DNA of 64,000 nucleotides, taken from Albifimbria verrucaria (Eukaryota > Ascomycota > Sordariomycetes > Hypocreales > Stachybotryaceae). The notes under the pieces are model-generated. The model was not told where the DNA came from, searched no databases, and saw nothing but the letters and a program-made list of their open reading frames with translations. Of the stretch, positions 11,309-22,500 are shown piece after piece. Each line of letters begins with the position of its first letter. Position 1 is the first letter of the stretch. Position numbers and translations under genes: made by a program. Location: assembly GCA_020081605.1 (NCBI GenBank), contig JAHREC010000019.1, positions 806,001 to 870,000 on the forward strand. Direction: 5' to 3'.

Positions 11309-12518
11309 TCATTCAAATACCACACCGTACCATACGCTCCAAACTAATACCAAGCCCATTAAAATCGTATTCTGTGAGCCCAAAGAGCTACTCGAGGACG
11401 TCCCACCCGCGGTTCCCCTTCACCCCCAGAATTAGACCCTGTTTCTCCAGAACCTTGCTCTGAGCCAGAAGATCCAGCGCCGTTGTTTGAAGAACCCGAC
11501 CCTGGCGTTGAGCTGGAACCAGAGCTAGAACCAGAGCTGGAACCAGAGCTGGAACCAGAGTTGGAGCCAGATGCAGAGTCGTCTTGAGAACCAGCACCAT
11601 CATTGGGTCCAGCTCCTGAACCGTCACCTGAACCGGAGCTCGAGTCTGAGCCAGGCGTTCGGTCGTCAGAACCAGAGTCAGAGTTCCAACCAGAATCGGG
11701 ATCGGATTTATCAGACTCAGGATCTAGATTCATCTGTTAGCACTGAGGCATATTAAGCAGCCTTACAGTAAACGGGTATGAACTCACTGCTGGCTTCGGA
11801 TCCTCCTCCACCACCTCCACCTTCTGAACCGCTCCCTCCACCTCCAGAACCGCTTCCTCCACCTCCTGAACCGCTCCCGCCAGGTGTCCCTGATCCGCCC
11901 CTGGACTCGCGCCCCCTAGCCGCCAATGAGTGCGGAGATGAGAGCAGTGATGAACTCCGAGACAGCGGAGATGAGCTGTAAGAAAGTCAGCTTAACCGAT
12001 TTATTTTGTGATACAATCACTTGACTCACTGGTGCTACATCCTCAATCAAGCCCTTGACAAGGTTGATGAACTCTTGCGACAAAAGGCCATCAACTCTCT
12101 TGAGTAAAGCGGCAACTGTCTTAATGGTATCAGGTGTAAGAAGGCCACTCAATGACTTGACCAGCCCATCAAGGTCAATGTCAAGAATGGTGTCAATTAG
12201 TGGGCTCAGCTCGTCAAGGAGCCCACCAGCTCTGCTAATGAGAGCACGAGTCTGATTCGCAGCAGGAGGAGCAAGGAGGTCTGCAAGACCGTGTACCGTG
12301 ATCTCTACATCGCCAAAGAACTCTGCATTCAGAAGGCCCGAGAGCGACTTGAGCAGATCGAGCAAGTCCCCAAGGGCACTACCAAGGTCTTGTGGCTTGG
12401 CATCTTGACGGGTGAGAATGGTGTGGTCTTCATTGAAGAGAGGGCTAGAGGGTTTGGCAAGAGTTGTGACGGGCATAAGGACGGCAAGAGCCGTGGTGAA
12501 AAGAGTAGTGAAACGCAT
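11309..12518 (-). CDS. Secreted Ser/Gly/Asp-rich protein, probable GPI-anchored cell-wall protein (frames partly unresolved)
   Basis: ATG at 12518 begins a signal peptide (MRFTTLFTTALAVLMPVTTLA). Next comes a 140-residue domain of repeated amphipathic Leu-rich helices (GDLLDLLKSLSGLL, LDGLVKSLSGLLTP). A 54 bp intron (11976-12029) is clear. Exon 2 passes from SEFITALISALIGG into a Gly/Ser-coding repeat (about 11790-11900), but an in-frame TAG at 11916 interrupts. A second consensus intron (GTGAGT donor near 11795, GCTAAC branch and CAG acceptor near 11733) leads to a Ser/Asp/Gly exon made of GSSS-type repeats. Its open frame ends at 11359. Adding one base near 11400 gives instead SSSSSLGSQ followed by a hydrophobic tail ending at 11309, as expected for a GPI signal. 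The intron evidence favours one gene; if the TAG is real, the protein is about 182 residues. Confidence 0.6.
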
Positions 12519-13961
12519 ATTGAGGGGCTTTGATAGGGGCGCTTCTGATGGAATGAGGGAAGGGTGAAGATGGAGCCTGGTGTAGAGCTTCCTTGAGTTG
12601 AAAGCAAGTTGAGAATGGCGAAGCTATTATACTTGAGGTCTGAAGCAGACGAGGAATTGCCCCGGCGCAAGTTCTGAACCTGTTAGGCGACAGATATCTC
12701 CCCAGGTTTTCCCCGCAGATCACATCGGACCTTTACCCGTCAAGGAGAAGCGTCCCCAGTCACCCCGCAAAGAGGATGTGATCAAAGTTGTGTCTAGGAA
12801 CTTGCCGAATAGTCTTCTCGGAATATGGCATGAGCATCCCAGTACACGTTACCCCAGACAAACAGGATCTCCACTCTGCAGAAGCACAAATGAAGAGGAT
12901 AACTGATCCACATACCGAAAGTCTGAGCCTAGAATTGCAGGGGTGTGATCATTGAGTTACAAGACCGGCGGCACATCGTTGCGAATAGGGTGTCATTGTT
13001 CATCTGACGAAAGCCACAATGAATGCGGCCATGCCTAACCACACCACAAGTTTGAATCAGATGAAGCTGTATCCATTGTGGAACTAGATTAGCCTCGGGA
13101 TGATGTTTGTGACAAGAGTTGAAGCTGTGAAGTTTGCTGGAACCAAGATATCGAGGACATGTGAAGCGGGGTTGCAGGCAGGTTGACGAAGAGCTTCTTT
13201 CCAAAATGGGAGAATTATTCGCTTACATCTACGTCAATATATTGAGGTGACTGTTCATCTGACCAGTCTGGGCGATCCCAAGGGCTACCGTAGGAGACCA
13301 TGTCAAAGTCCCATGTAGGAAGATGGAGGGACATCATGGTGTTGAGGATGCAGCGCAAGAGTACCGACCAATAGAAGTAAATAGACCTTCGAGATATATC
13401 CCTGCTAGGCACACCTGTCATGGAGAATCCTAGCTCAAGCAGACGACGTTCTTCCCGACTTGTCATGCGGGGTTGCATGCCGAGGATCAGGGGTGGCCCC
13501 GAGCTGTGGGGAGGGGTTCGCGGGGATGGAGGATTGCGCGATGAGGAGATACGCATCTCAACTGAGAAAAGATGAGATGTTCTTCGAGTTTGTGAGGTGT
13601 AGAAAGAAATGGTGGCTCTTTTCTGCCTCGGTTAATTGTTCACCCCGCATTGTTGAAGCGGGTGTGTCTTCATTCCCTCATTTCTTGCATGAACAAGATC
13701 GTCAGGCTGGAATGGTGGTGGCATGGAGAGGTTAGAGGTACCGTGTAAGTTCCATACATGTATCTCTAAATCATAGCATTAGGTCCGAAGGCTTAAACAG
13801 CATGAAGACGTTTTCTATCTTACGATATCCACATCCTCCAAGCACAACGATATCCACTTTTAACAACAACACAGGACTCAAGCTTTCATCCAGGCTTCCC
13901 ATCTTAATTTCATTATTTTGTGTCTTCACTCTATCTCAATCTCATAGACACGATTTTCATC
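12519..13961. other. Intergenic, with one unconvincing open frame
   Basis: Upstream region shared by the divergent secreted-protein genes. A 113-codon minus-strand frame at 13215-13556 ends close to a possible GTAAGC donor (IDVD). A hydrophobic stretch can be read further downstream near 13030, so a small decayed or multi-exon gene is possible. It matches nothing I know and I do not call it. Confidence 0.35.
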
Positions 13962-14695
13962 ATGAGGTGTAGCCAAGTTTTCACGATGCTGCTTTTTGCG
14001 GCGGTCTCTTCAGCAAGCCATCATCCCCAGCCGCAGGCAGAGAAGCGACAAGAATCTCCAACCTCATCTCCAACATCTAACATCAATTGGGGACAAATCT
14101 CGAGTGTCTTGTAAGTTGGATCACACCAAACAAAAATAAGTACTTCAAGGAATCCACAATTGACTGAAGCTTCCAGACACTCATACGCTGGAACCGTATC
14201 AGTCTCCGCATTGTTTCCTAGCCCGACCGTTACACTAGGCATATCAATTCCAGCGAGTTTGCGAAATGAGATCATCACGGCTGTTCCGGCGAGTATCATC
14301 ATCCAGCTGATGATGAATCCGGATTATCGAGAAAGTGTTGCGTCGGACTTCCAGGCAGGCAAGACGCCTGAATGGTATAAAGTACGTGACATAAGTTACA
14401 CGAAAGATTACATAGAGAAATTGAGCTAATGTGTGAATAGGACCTTCGACCGGAATTAAAGACGTTCTTCGAGAACATGGCCGCAAGCATTGCAGATGGT
14501 GACGCCGTCTTTACTAGAACGTCAACGCCTCTTCTTCCGACCGAAGAGCCGGTAGACGACCAGACTGCTGCTGATAATAATCCGGATCCAACATCTACAA
14601 GTGAAAGTGGTGCACAGCCTACAGGTGTAGATGGTAGGCTATTGGCGGGGGTGGTTGGTATGGTAGGAGTGTTTGGACTGGCTCTAGCACTGTAG
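13962..14695 (+). CDS. Small GPI-anchored surface protein of unknown function
   Basis: Three exons (13962-14110, 14177-14381, 14441-14695) encode 202 residues with a clean frame. A signal peptide (MRCSQVFTMLLFAAVSSAS) is followed by a Lys-Arg site (QAEKRQ), a Thr/Ser linker, and a compact domain containing WGQISSVLHSYAGTV and RNEIITAVPASIIIQLM. That domain ends in the PEWYKDLRPELKTFF motif. A Thr/Ser/Pro/Asp-rich stalk and a C-terminal hydrophobic tail (LLAGVVGMVGVFGLALAL) complete a classic GPI-anchor layout. The central motif is familiar from small fungal secreted or GPI proteins of unknown role. An earlier in-frame TTG at 13920 was not used because the ATG at 13962 directly precedes the signal peptide. 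It likely acts at the plasma membrane or wall. Confidence 0.8.
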
Positions 14696-16546
14696 GTAGC
14701 CGGATGGAGTCTGCGAGACAATAAGGTATGGCCAGGGAAGGTTGATAGTCAGAGGATTGGATTATGAATGAATTGCTATTGTATTCAGAAGATGTTGGCT
14801 AACATGTAATTGAGTAAATAATTGTGAATTCGCTGCAGTACTCAAACTGCTCGCTACATCCCAATGTAATGATACTCATTGTTTGGACTATGTAGGCAGG
14901 ATTTCCTACTTGCATCCATACCCTGCCACCTTACTCAGTAGATAACTGGGGAGTCTGTAACACCTTAGGACTGTAGAGCTGAAGGTCTGCATCTAGCCCT
15001 GTGCGCAGCAGTTCAAACACCCTTCAGGACATGCCCGCACCGAAGCAATGCCAACCCAGTTCCTCATCTCAGTAGCAGTTAAAGAAGCCGAGGAACTGCG
15101 AGTCTTCACATGAAATACAGATGCGGGGTCTGATCTGCGCAATTGATGTAATTGATGCATGGCTGTTCAGACGTCCCAAATAGGAAACCATGTCGTCGCT
15201 TGATGCACGTAATATCCGTAAGGGGCGATAGCCGGCAGCCTGGCCCTGCGTCTGCAAGGAGAGATCCAAAATGGCAAATGAGCAGCAATGCCTATGGAGC
15301 CTATCAGTCTCTTCCGCTGTCAAATTACGAGGGGCAGAGTTTTCGGTTAGTACGGAAATGTTGTTACAAGCAGAGACCATCAACTATTGACCAAGCAAGG
15401 TAGTTGGAAGTGTATAGCCTAAGAAGATTCAAGGCTCTTAGGAAGTTAAGAGACTGACTGAGACAACGAACCCAACACTTGACCACATACGACCTGAGTT
15501 TTCACCTGCTACAAGTGTAGGCCCTGCACAATATGAAGGCTAAAATCCTGTAAAACACACTCGAGGTCCAAAGCTGGGTGCTTCTGTTGCTCAACTTTGC
15601 TCGTCATCAACACGAAACGCTTGGAGAGGGTTTTGGTCCACAGAAGCGAGCGTAGGCGAACGAGATGGCGCAATTTACAACCGGACTCATCTCAAATCAC
15701 AAACTTCAAAAGCAAATCCCGCCCCAACTTGGCATATGCATGTGGTCAGCAGCCATGATTGTTGACGGATCACCAAGAATGCCCTGAACAGCAAGTCTTT
15801 CGTGCTGAAAAGACCCAGGGCCAAGCTGATTATCGTGCTCAAATTCCAAATGGAGCTCTATCCCAACTGTCAGGGACAATGCAAGGCACAGTGTCATCAT
15901 AAGTGTGGTCCAAATAAGCTGTCAAGCTTCAAAACCCCACCATGCACTCTAGATCCCGAGGTTGGCTTCAACTGCAAAGCGGGGATTGACATGTCTAGTC
16001 GCAATGCTACCACACCATGAGGGGGCCACACGCCGAGGTGAGTCTTACAGGGTTCTCTCCCGGCCCCTGATCCTTGTTGTGCACACTCCTAGTCTATTCA
16101 AGGTTGCAGACACAACTCCACGGCAGACTATCAAGCCCAACACACGGTAGAGTTCCCGAACGTATCTCATATGACCATATTCAAGCGCTCCATGCGGCGG
16201 ATGGAGCGAGCTGATGTGGCAACCCCGCACCCGTAGCACATTTACCATAGACAATGAAGGTGCAAATTAGCCAGGAGGAGGGCGACGGTCGAGTGACTAC
16301 CGAGCTACATGGTAAGCTGAGTGTCCATCGTTAGTTGACTACCATGTATTTTCTTTGTAGCCCAACTACCGCAAAGAGACTAGCAAATCAGTCGTTGACT
16401 TGTCCTGACTTCTAGCTTAATATGATATGAAGAGAACACTTGGAATAAGCCTCCCTGTAATTTGCATCTGTCTGCTATTGTTCTCTTAATACACCTTTGG
16501 ATTGTTCCAAGTCTGTAAACAGATTATCCATCGGTGCCTACAATCT
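14696..16546. other. Long intergenic stretch without recognisable genes
   Basis: About 1.85 kb. Several 60-100 codon frames on both strands have no convincing splice context or protein-like composition. I see no tRNA or repeat unit in it. Confidence 0.45.
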
Positions 16547-18090
16547 ATGACAATGGCTTCCACGAACAACAAAGGACAGGGAGAACCTGTGAGCTCACCC
16601 TCAGATCAAGGTAAGGCGTCCACTTAGCGTCTTAAACCGCCGTATTAACCACCCAGAAGCTGGATGGTCTCCAGTTGTTCCAGATTCTTCTGAAGCCAAA
16701 CGTCTTTCAGAGTCTGACCCTCTCAAGAAAGAGATATCGGTTGGAACGATGGCAACACAAGAAAAGGCCGACCTTGTCGACCACCCGCTAAAAAGCGCCA
16801 GAAATTGCGACGCCACTGCGCAAGATTCTGGTTCTGCTACCTGATCGGATCTATCATCTTTTTAGCCATCTTTTGCCATTGTTGTAAGCAGGACTCCTTT
16901 CAGGTCTTCCAGTACAGTGTTCCAACTGAAATGCTTGGCAGCTTCCTCAAAATAATACCGGCTATTGCTCAAGCAATTGTGAATGACACCGACTTGCCTG
17001 TGTACGGTGGCACAATACGAGCACTGTCTAATGACGAAGTGGCCATTGGCCTGAGTACTGCATTAAATATTCCTAGCGGGCTTACCGTCAAACTCGATCC
17101 TTTGGAAATGTGGCTCTATAACCAAGAAACACCGGATTATAGCCCGTACTTGATGATTCCTCTTCCGTCCTATACCATCAGCGGCAAGACAGATGTGACA
17201 ATTGGGGAGACTGTCATCGGTATCCGCAACAGAACAGAACTCCGTATGTGGCTTGCTAAGGTATTAGAACAGGAGAAAACAGATCTTTCGCTAAAAGGAG
17301 TACCAAAGCGCATCTTGGAGCACTGAATTTTGACATCAGCCTTAATAAAAGATTGAGGTCAACGCTCTGCAGAACTTGGCAGGATTCAGACTGGATAATG
17401 CTCGGATCAAGCTCCCACCAGATGAGGACAGGAGCAACCTTTTGGCAACTTGACATTACCAAACAGGTCTGACTTGACGCTTGCATTAGGCAACCTGACG
17501 TTCAATGCATGGGCTGGTGAAATCCTGGTGGGATCTGCCACCATCCTCAACGTAGAGGCCAAGCCGGGCAACAATACAATGGCCTTTCGAGGGAGATATT
17601 TATGAATGCGCTATTTCATAATTTCGTTGACATATTGGGCAGCCAGGCACAGGCCTTTAGTTCTGGCATGCTAGAGGTCAGCATCAGTGGTAACAAAACC
17701 ATTGTGAATGGTGAGCATATCACATATTTAGAAGATGTCTTGAACGCCGTGAAAATCAAGAGTCAGATCCCGATCATGCAGATTCTTTCAGATGTACTTA
17801 GGAGCGTTCTAAATGGAGATGTTGAGTTGAAGGGACTTATTGACATCATCAAAGATGCCTTGGGGCCGCTTCTTGACGATCTCCTCAAGGGCCTTCTAGG
17901 AGAAGATGGTGGAGATTCTCTCCTGAAAGACTTGCTAGGAGGGGAAGTGAGTGGGAGAAGGAATGTTATTAGGAAGGTATTCAAGGCATACAAGGGAAGA
18001 TCAAATATGTCATTGAAAAAGTTGCGGGCACAGACGAGAATTGTTCGAAGCTTAGCGGGCATTCGAAATCGAAGGGGACTAAGGGCTTGA
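16547..18090 (+). CDS. DUF3712-family single-pass membrane protein (frame broken at several homopolymers)
   Basis: Exon 1 is 16547-16610, exon 2 is 16657-16883 and exon 3 starts at 16942. The layout is a polar cytosolic N-terminus with a basic KKRQKLRRH stop-transfer, one membrane segment (FCYLIGSIIFLAIF), then a long extracytoplasmic domain of DUF3712 type. Signature pieces are IVNDTDLPVYGGTIRALS, NFDISLNKR, LTLPNRSDLTLALGNLTF and ATILNVEAKPGNNTM, and the C-terminal part is rich in KDLLGG-like repeats and basic residues. Six single-base gaps must be filled: A-run 16790-16794, T-run 16871-16874, near 17300, near 17348, T-run 17440-17443 and G-run 17591-17593. Each restores family-like sequence. 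DUF3712 proteins are common in fungi, with function unknown; a membrane or cell-wall role is a guess. It could instead be a genuine decaying copy. Confidence 0.75.
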
Positions 18091-18546
18091 AGATAGGACT
18101 CATTTATCTATTAATAATATACGAGGCTTTTAAAGGCATTATAAATGTGAATTTAATAATCTACATTGAACCCTTTGACCTCAAATTGATTACTTGAAGC
18201 ATGTCATAGCGGCTTCCACTAAAAGCCTGGGGCCGAGATTTTACATCCCAACCCCGAGCGTGAAGATCTCGACTTTGCTTACATATAGATCACATGTGAA
18301 GGCTCCATTTATGTTACCTCGGTACAATACTGCCGCTCTATTTAGATTGTTGGTGGGAGGCAACACCTGGATTGGGAGTCTTTGTATTGTTTGAGCCACC
18401 TTCCTATAAGAAATGTAAATTTATTGATGACTATCGCGAAATATATACGTCTTGGAATATCAACTTCAAGCTTATTACCGAATCTTATGAATACTGCTTT
18501 AAAAATATCAGGACCTGATAAATCAAAGTCTGATATAACTGTACAT
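18091..18546. other. Intergenic, AT-rich
   Basis: About 450 bp between DUF3712 and cytochrome b5-like genes. In-frame ATGs at 18427 and 18487 could extend the b5 protein upstream into it. Confidence 0.4.
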
Positions 18547-19094
18547 ATGGAGGATATGGCTAAAGATATTGACTACACCGCATACTCAAAGAATGAAGAG
18601 CAACCTTGGTTATTACTGACAGAAACAACACATGAAGCACCGGCGGTTAAGAGAGATTTAGATAAAGACCTCACGGTATCGAAATTTGACGAGAATATGG
18701 ACAAGACAGACAGTGCCAATGATCCGACAAAACCACAGCAGAGGTCTGAGGAAACCCGGCGATACACACCTCTTGAAATTGCAGAACACAGAACTACCAC
18801 CGATATGTGGCTAGTAATTAACGGTGAAGTTTTTGACGTCACCCTATTTCAACACGAACACCCTGGTGGTGCTAAAAGTAAGTCGGCTGTAATCAAGAAG
18901 ACAGCCACACACTCATAGTGTTAGTTTTGCAAAGCCTTGCGGGAAAAGACGCCACCAAAAAGTTCGATAAATATCACAGACGTGGAGTTCTCAGCAGATA
19001 TAGATCGGATCTCATGGTTGGAACTATGGTCGAGGAAGTCAGAAGTGGCTCGCGATGGTCCTTTCTGCGAAAACTTGGATCTGGAAGTAGATAG
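18547..19094 (+). CDS. Cytochrome b5-like haem-binding protein
   Basis: Two exons, 18547-18877 and 18919-19094 (41 bp intron), give 168 residues. The b5 core reads YTPLEIAEHRTTTDMWLVI, GEVFDVTLFQHEHPGG and LAGKDATKKFDKYHRRG, so both axial histidines are present (HPGG and the KYH histidine). An acidic/polar N-terminal extension of about 70 residues precedes the domain. There is no C-terminal membrane anchor, so it is probably soluble and passes electrons to an unidentified partner. The start is uncertain because ATGs at 18427 and 18487 are in frame. The last 57 bp (19041-19097) recur as a diverged fragment at 27711-27767. Its short intron and AT-rich codon use differ from the core block to the left. 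Confidence 0.8.
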
Positions 19095-19580
19095 GCCTTA
19101 TTGTCAGTTGGGGAATGGTTAAAAAGCCAAATTCCATGCTCTTAACGGAATTAATGTATGCGTAGAGGCAGACCAATTGAAGATTGAGGTTGTCGAGTTT
19201 CTCCGACTTTTCGCTAAGCAAGCTGGTAATGAATGTATGTCACCTATAATGGCGACGGAACCTATTCCCTGTATAAACTGTGTATGACTGCTTCTGGTTG
19301 GTCTGAAGACTCTGGTTTGAAACAGAATTAGGCTCCTAGAGAAAACAGAAGTGGGAGTGGAAGTCCACCATCAACCTTTCTGGGGAGTTCTTTCGGCTCA
19401 TAGCTATCGCATTTCACGACTATCAAAGGCAAGGAGACGGCGTGGGGCACTGCTTTTGGTGTTGGCTGTTTGGTGGCCTTAGGCATGGTTGAATGGCGGT
19501 TTGGTAGTGTTATTTTCATCAGTTTTAATTATTTTTTTAATCGCTGCCTGCTATTCTATTCTTTGCAACGCAACACGGTC
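19095..19580. other. Intergenic between convergent cytochrome b5-like and NLR-like genes
   Basis: About 490 bp of 3' flanking sequence; nothing recognised. Confidence 0.45.
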
Positions 19581-22500
19581 TCATTTTGAAACACCATCGG
19601 CGTTGATGGTACATTCTCTCATCATGCTATTTTCTAAATATCCGCATCCACCTGTCTCTTTTTTCTGCGGCTGCTTTGTCACTGTGGAATCAATGATCGA
19701 TACTCTCTGTAATTGCGTTCTTTCCTTCAGTTGTGAAGATGCAAGCATACTTGTATTATACCCGCAATCGGCGAGCCTCGTGATAAGACGATCGAGGTGG
19801 GCCGGAGTATAGTACTGTAGTCTTGCCCCGTGTTCCATTAAGAGGCAAAGCATCTCGTACATCCAATCCATGCCAAATCTGCAAGCCTGATGAACCGAGC
19901 CCGGATCAAGGAAGTAGTCCAGAGGTGTCTGCCCATGGCTGTTCAAACAGTTCACAGCAACATTCTGTTGCAGCAGCCACTTTGCTACCGGAGGGGGCTA
20001 AGATGTAGGAGGTGCCACCCATTACCAGGCGAGAACAACTCCGAGGCTCTTGGGATATACATCTCATAAGGTAGAGACGTCTTCGTGGCATATATGACGA
20101 GTTCAATATATAATTGGGCCGTAGGGCGGTCAGGGCTCTTCCATAGACGCGCCATGAGCATTGAGACACCGACAGGGTCTCGCTCCAAGTTGAATCCATG
20201 TTGAAGCAGGAACTCTCCCATTTCTACTATTTCCGGATCGCTTGCCATCTGCCTTCCGACGATTGGTGGGTCATCCATGAAATCGCCTATTGCGAGCCCT
20301 CTGTGCAAAAGGATTGTGAACAGTTTCTCCGTCGTGTTTTGAATGACGCGTTCGTCATGATTTAGGGCATCCTTAAGGTAGAGCCATAACCCACTGAAGG
20401 TGGCCAGGCCTAATCCACTTTGATTTGATCTTGGTAACGGTTCCGGCATGATTTCCTCGTAAGCCTTCGGGGAAAGCTGTGAAAAATATGTATACTGGCT
20501 AACACCTGTGGTCTTTTCCGCCTCCTGAATGTGAGCAATGAGTTGCAATCTGTCAACGTTATCAAAAAGGGATAGATCGCTAAACATCGTTTCGTTAACT
20601 AGGTATTTGACAAGAAAAGAATGCCCATTCTCCCATAACATATTTGCTCGATTTCCGAGGACAATATGCTTGAAAGTTGCAGACTCTACCCATTCTTTGC
20701 ATGTCTGGTGTAGTAGCTGTATGTCATAATCACGACTGTCTAAGGTCTCGTGTGGCTTTTTTCCGTTACCTGCCACTCCATGCGTTTCTTTTCAACAAGT
20801 CCGCCTGATATTTTGTTCACATATGTTTCTAACTCCTTATGACTCATATTCCAGCGGGTTTCTTTTTCCTGGAATGACTGAGCGAGTCCACTGTCTATTA
20901 GCATAGGTATTTTGTCAAACGTGAGCTTCTCTGAACTTCTCGAGATACATTCCAGAAGCACGTATGTCTCGATCCTTGTCGCGGCTGGAAGTCGTTGAAT
21001 AATAATAGAGTAATAACTGTGAAGCTCATCGGGAATAGACTGCAAACAACTACGCAGTTGTAAAGATAAATCTTCATCTGCTTTTTTGTCTTGTGCAGCA
21101 ATCATGATCAGATCTCTCATAACCAATTTTACCCATAGAAACACGCCCCTTGCGCCACTTGCAATATCTCTGATTAGAGGCAACATCAGCGCCTTGGTGT
21201 CACTATCATGTGGCAGCAGGCCAGTGCAATATTCTCGGATGTCTTCATAAGTATACTCATGAAGTTTGAAACCAGCACATTCCTTGAACTCTTTTTCGAA
21301 GACTGGCCATGGCCGACTGGAGAAAAGAATCCTAGTTTTCGTCTTGGAGGAGGGAGCTTGTTTCGTGAGATCATGCAGAAAATCAGAAATGACCTCAGGA
21401 GCACCATCATATTCGTCCAGAGCGTCGAAAAACAAACAAACATCGAGATCGAGTATATCTTGTTCCCAGATGCGAGTCACTCCTTCATCCACCTGGCTTC
21501 TTGTCCACTGCGCCATTTGAATCTCCAATTGTGCCTGCACACGAGATCTATGACGCTTTGCCAGATCTTTGATGTACTTGTCGAGTGATTGCTTTTTACT
21601 GCGTCTCGAACATACGCATTATCATGTTGAAATGCCCTGGTTTTGTCTGCATATAAACCACATTCATTCAAGAACCTGCGAACAGTTGTTTCGATATCCA
21701 AAAAGTTGTACCAAGTCTTGATGAGTTGTCGGAACTTATATAGTTTCTCTTGGTCGATGTTACTTATTTTGCGCCATATGTTCTCGATCTCGCAGTCCAG
21801 GGTTTCGTGTGAACCAATGGAGTTGTAAACCCTATTGTGCTCAGTAAGGACAGCATACTTGATCGACAGCTCCTCTTTCTCTTCAATTGTAGGGAACACA
21901 TCGCGAAATATTGCATCAAAATGTGAGATGGGATCCTGCAAGAGTAAAGCCATGAGGTGGTCTTGATACTGAGATTTGCGGAACTCAATGCCGCTTGTTC
22001 GTAAGAACCATCGAAGATCGGATTGGATAGCCCCGTATCGGTCAGAATGCAGCCTTTCCTTTAGCTTAGCATCAAGCATTGAGCCAATTATTGGCCAGAG
22101 GGCAGGCTCTCGCTCCAGTAGCTGGCTCAAAGGCTACGCATGAGGCCATCCATTGACTTCTGCAAAAGGTGCCACGGTGGTGAAAGAAGAAATTCGCAAT
22201 GATCTGACTCGACTTCGATTTCCAATTATGTATCAATTCTTCTGTGCGTGGGTTGTTCAGCAGGAACTTCATTAGGGTGGACTTTCCGGAACCGGGCTTT
22301 CCACTGATCCAGAAAATTCCTGTCCCTTTGCGAAGCCATTGCGTGAGGCCAACAGAAGAATCATCGTAAGCCCAGTCAAAGGTATGGCCAAAGTTCTCGT
22401 CAATTTGTTCCAAGCGACTATCTCTTTCGGCTGTTTGGAGTGAATGTAAAACCACTGTAATTATGAGCATTGTTCAAAGGCGAGACAGGAAAAGAGAATA

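Noticed and set aside
13215..13556. 113-codon minus-strand open frame
   Set aside because: Protein-like in places and ends near a possible donor, but there is no family match, no convincing next exon and no conserved context. Described only under the intergenic entry.
15069..16254. Several 60-100 codon frames on both strands
   Set aside because: They overlap one another without clear coding bias or splice context, as expected by chance in balanced-GC spacer.
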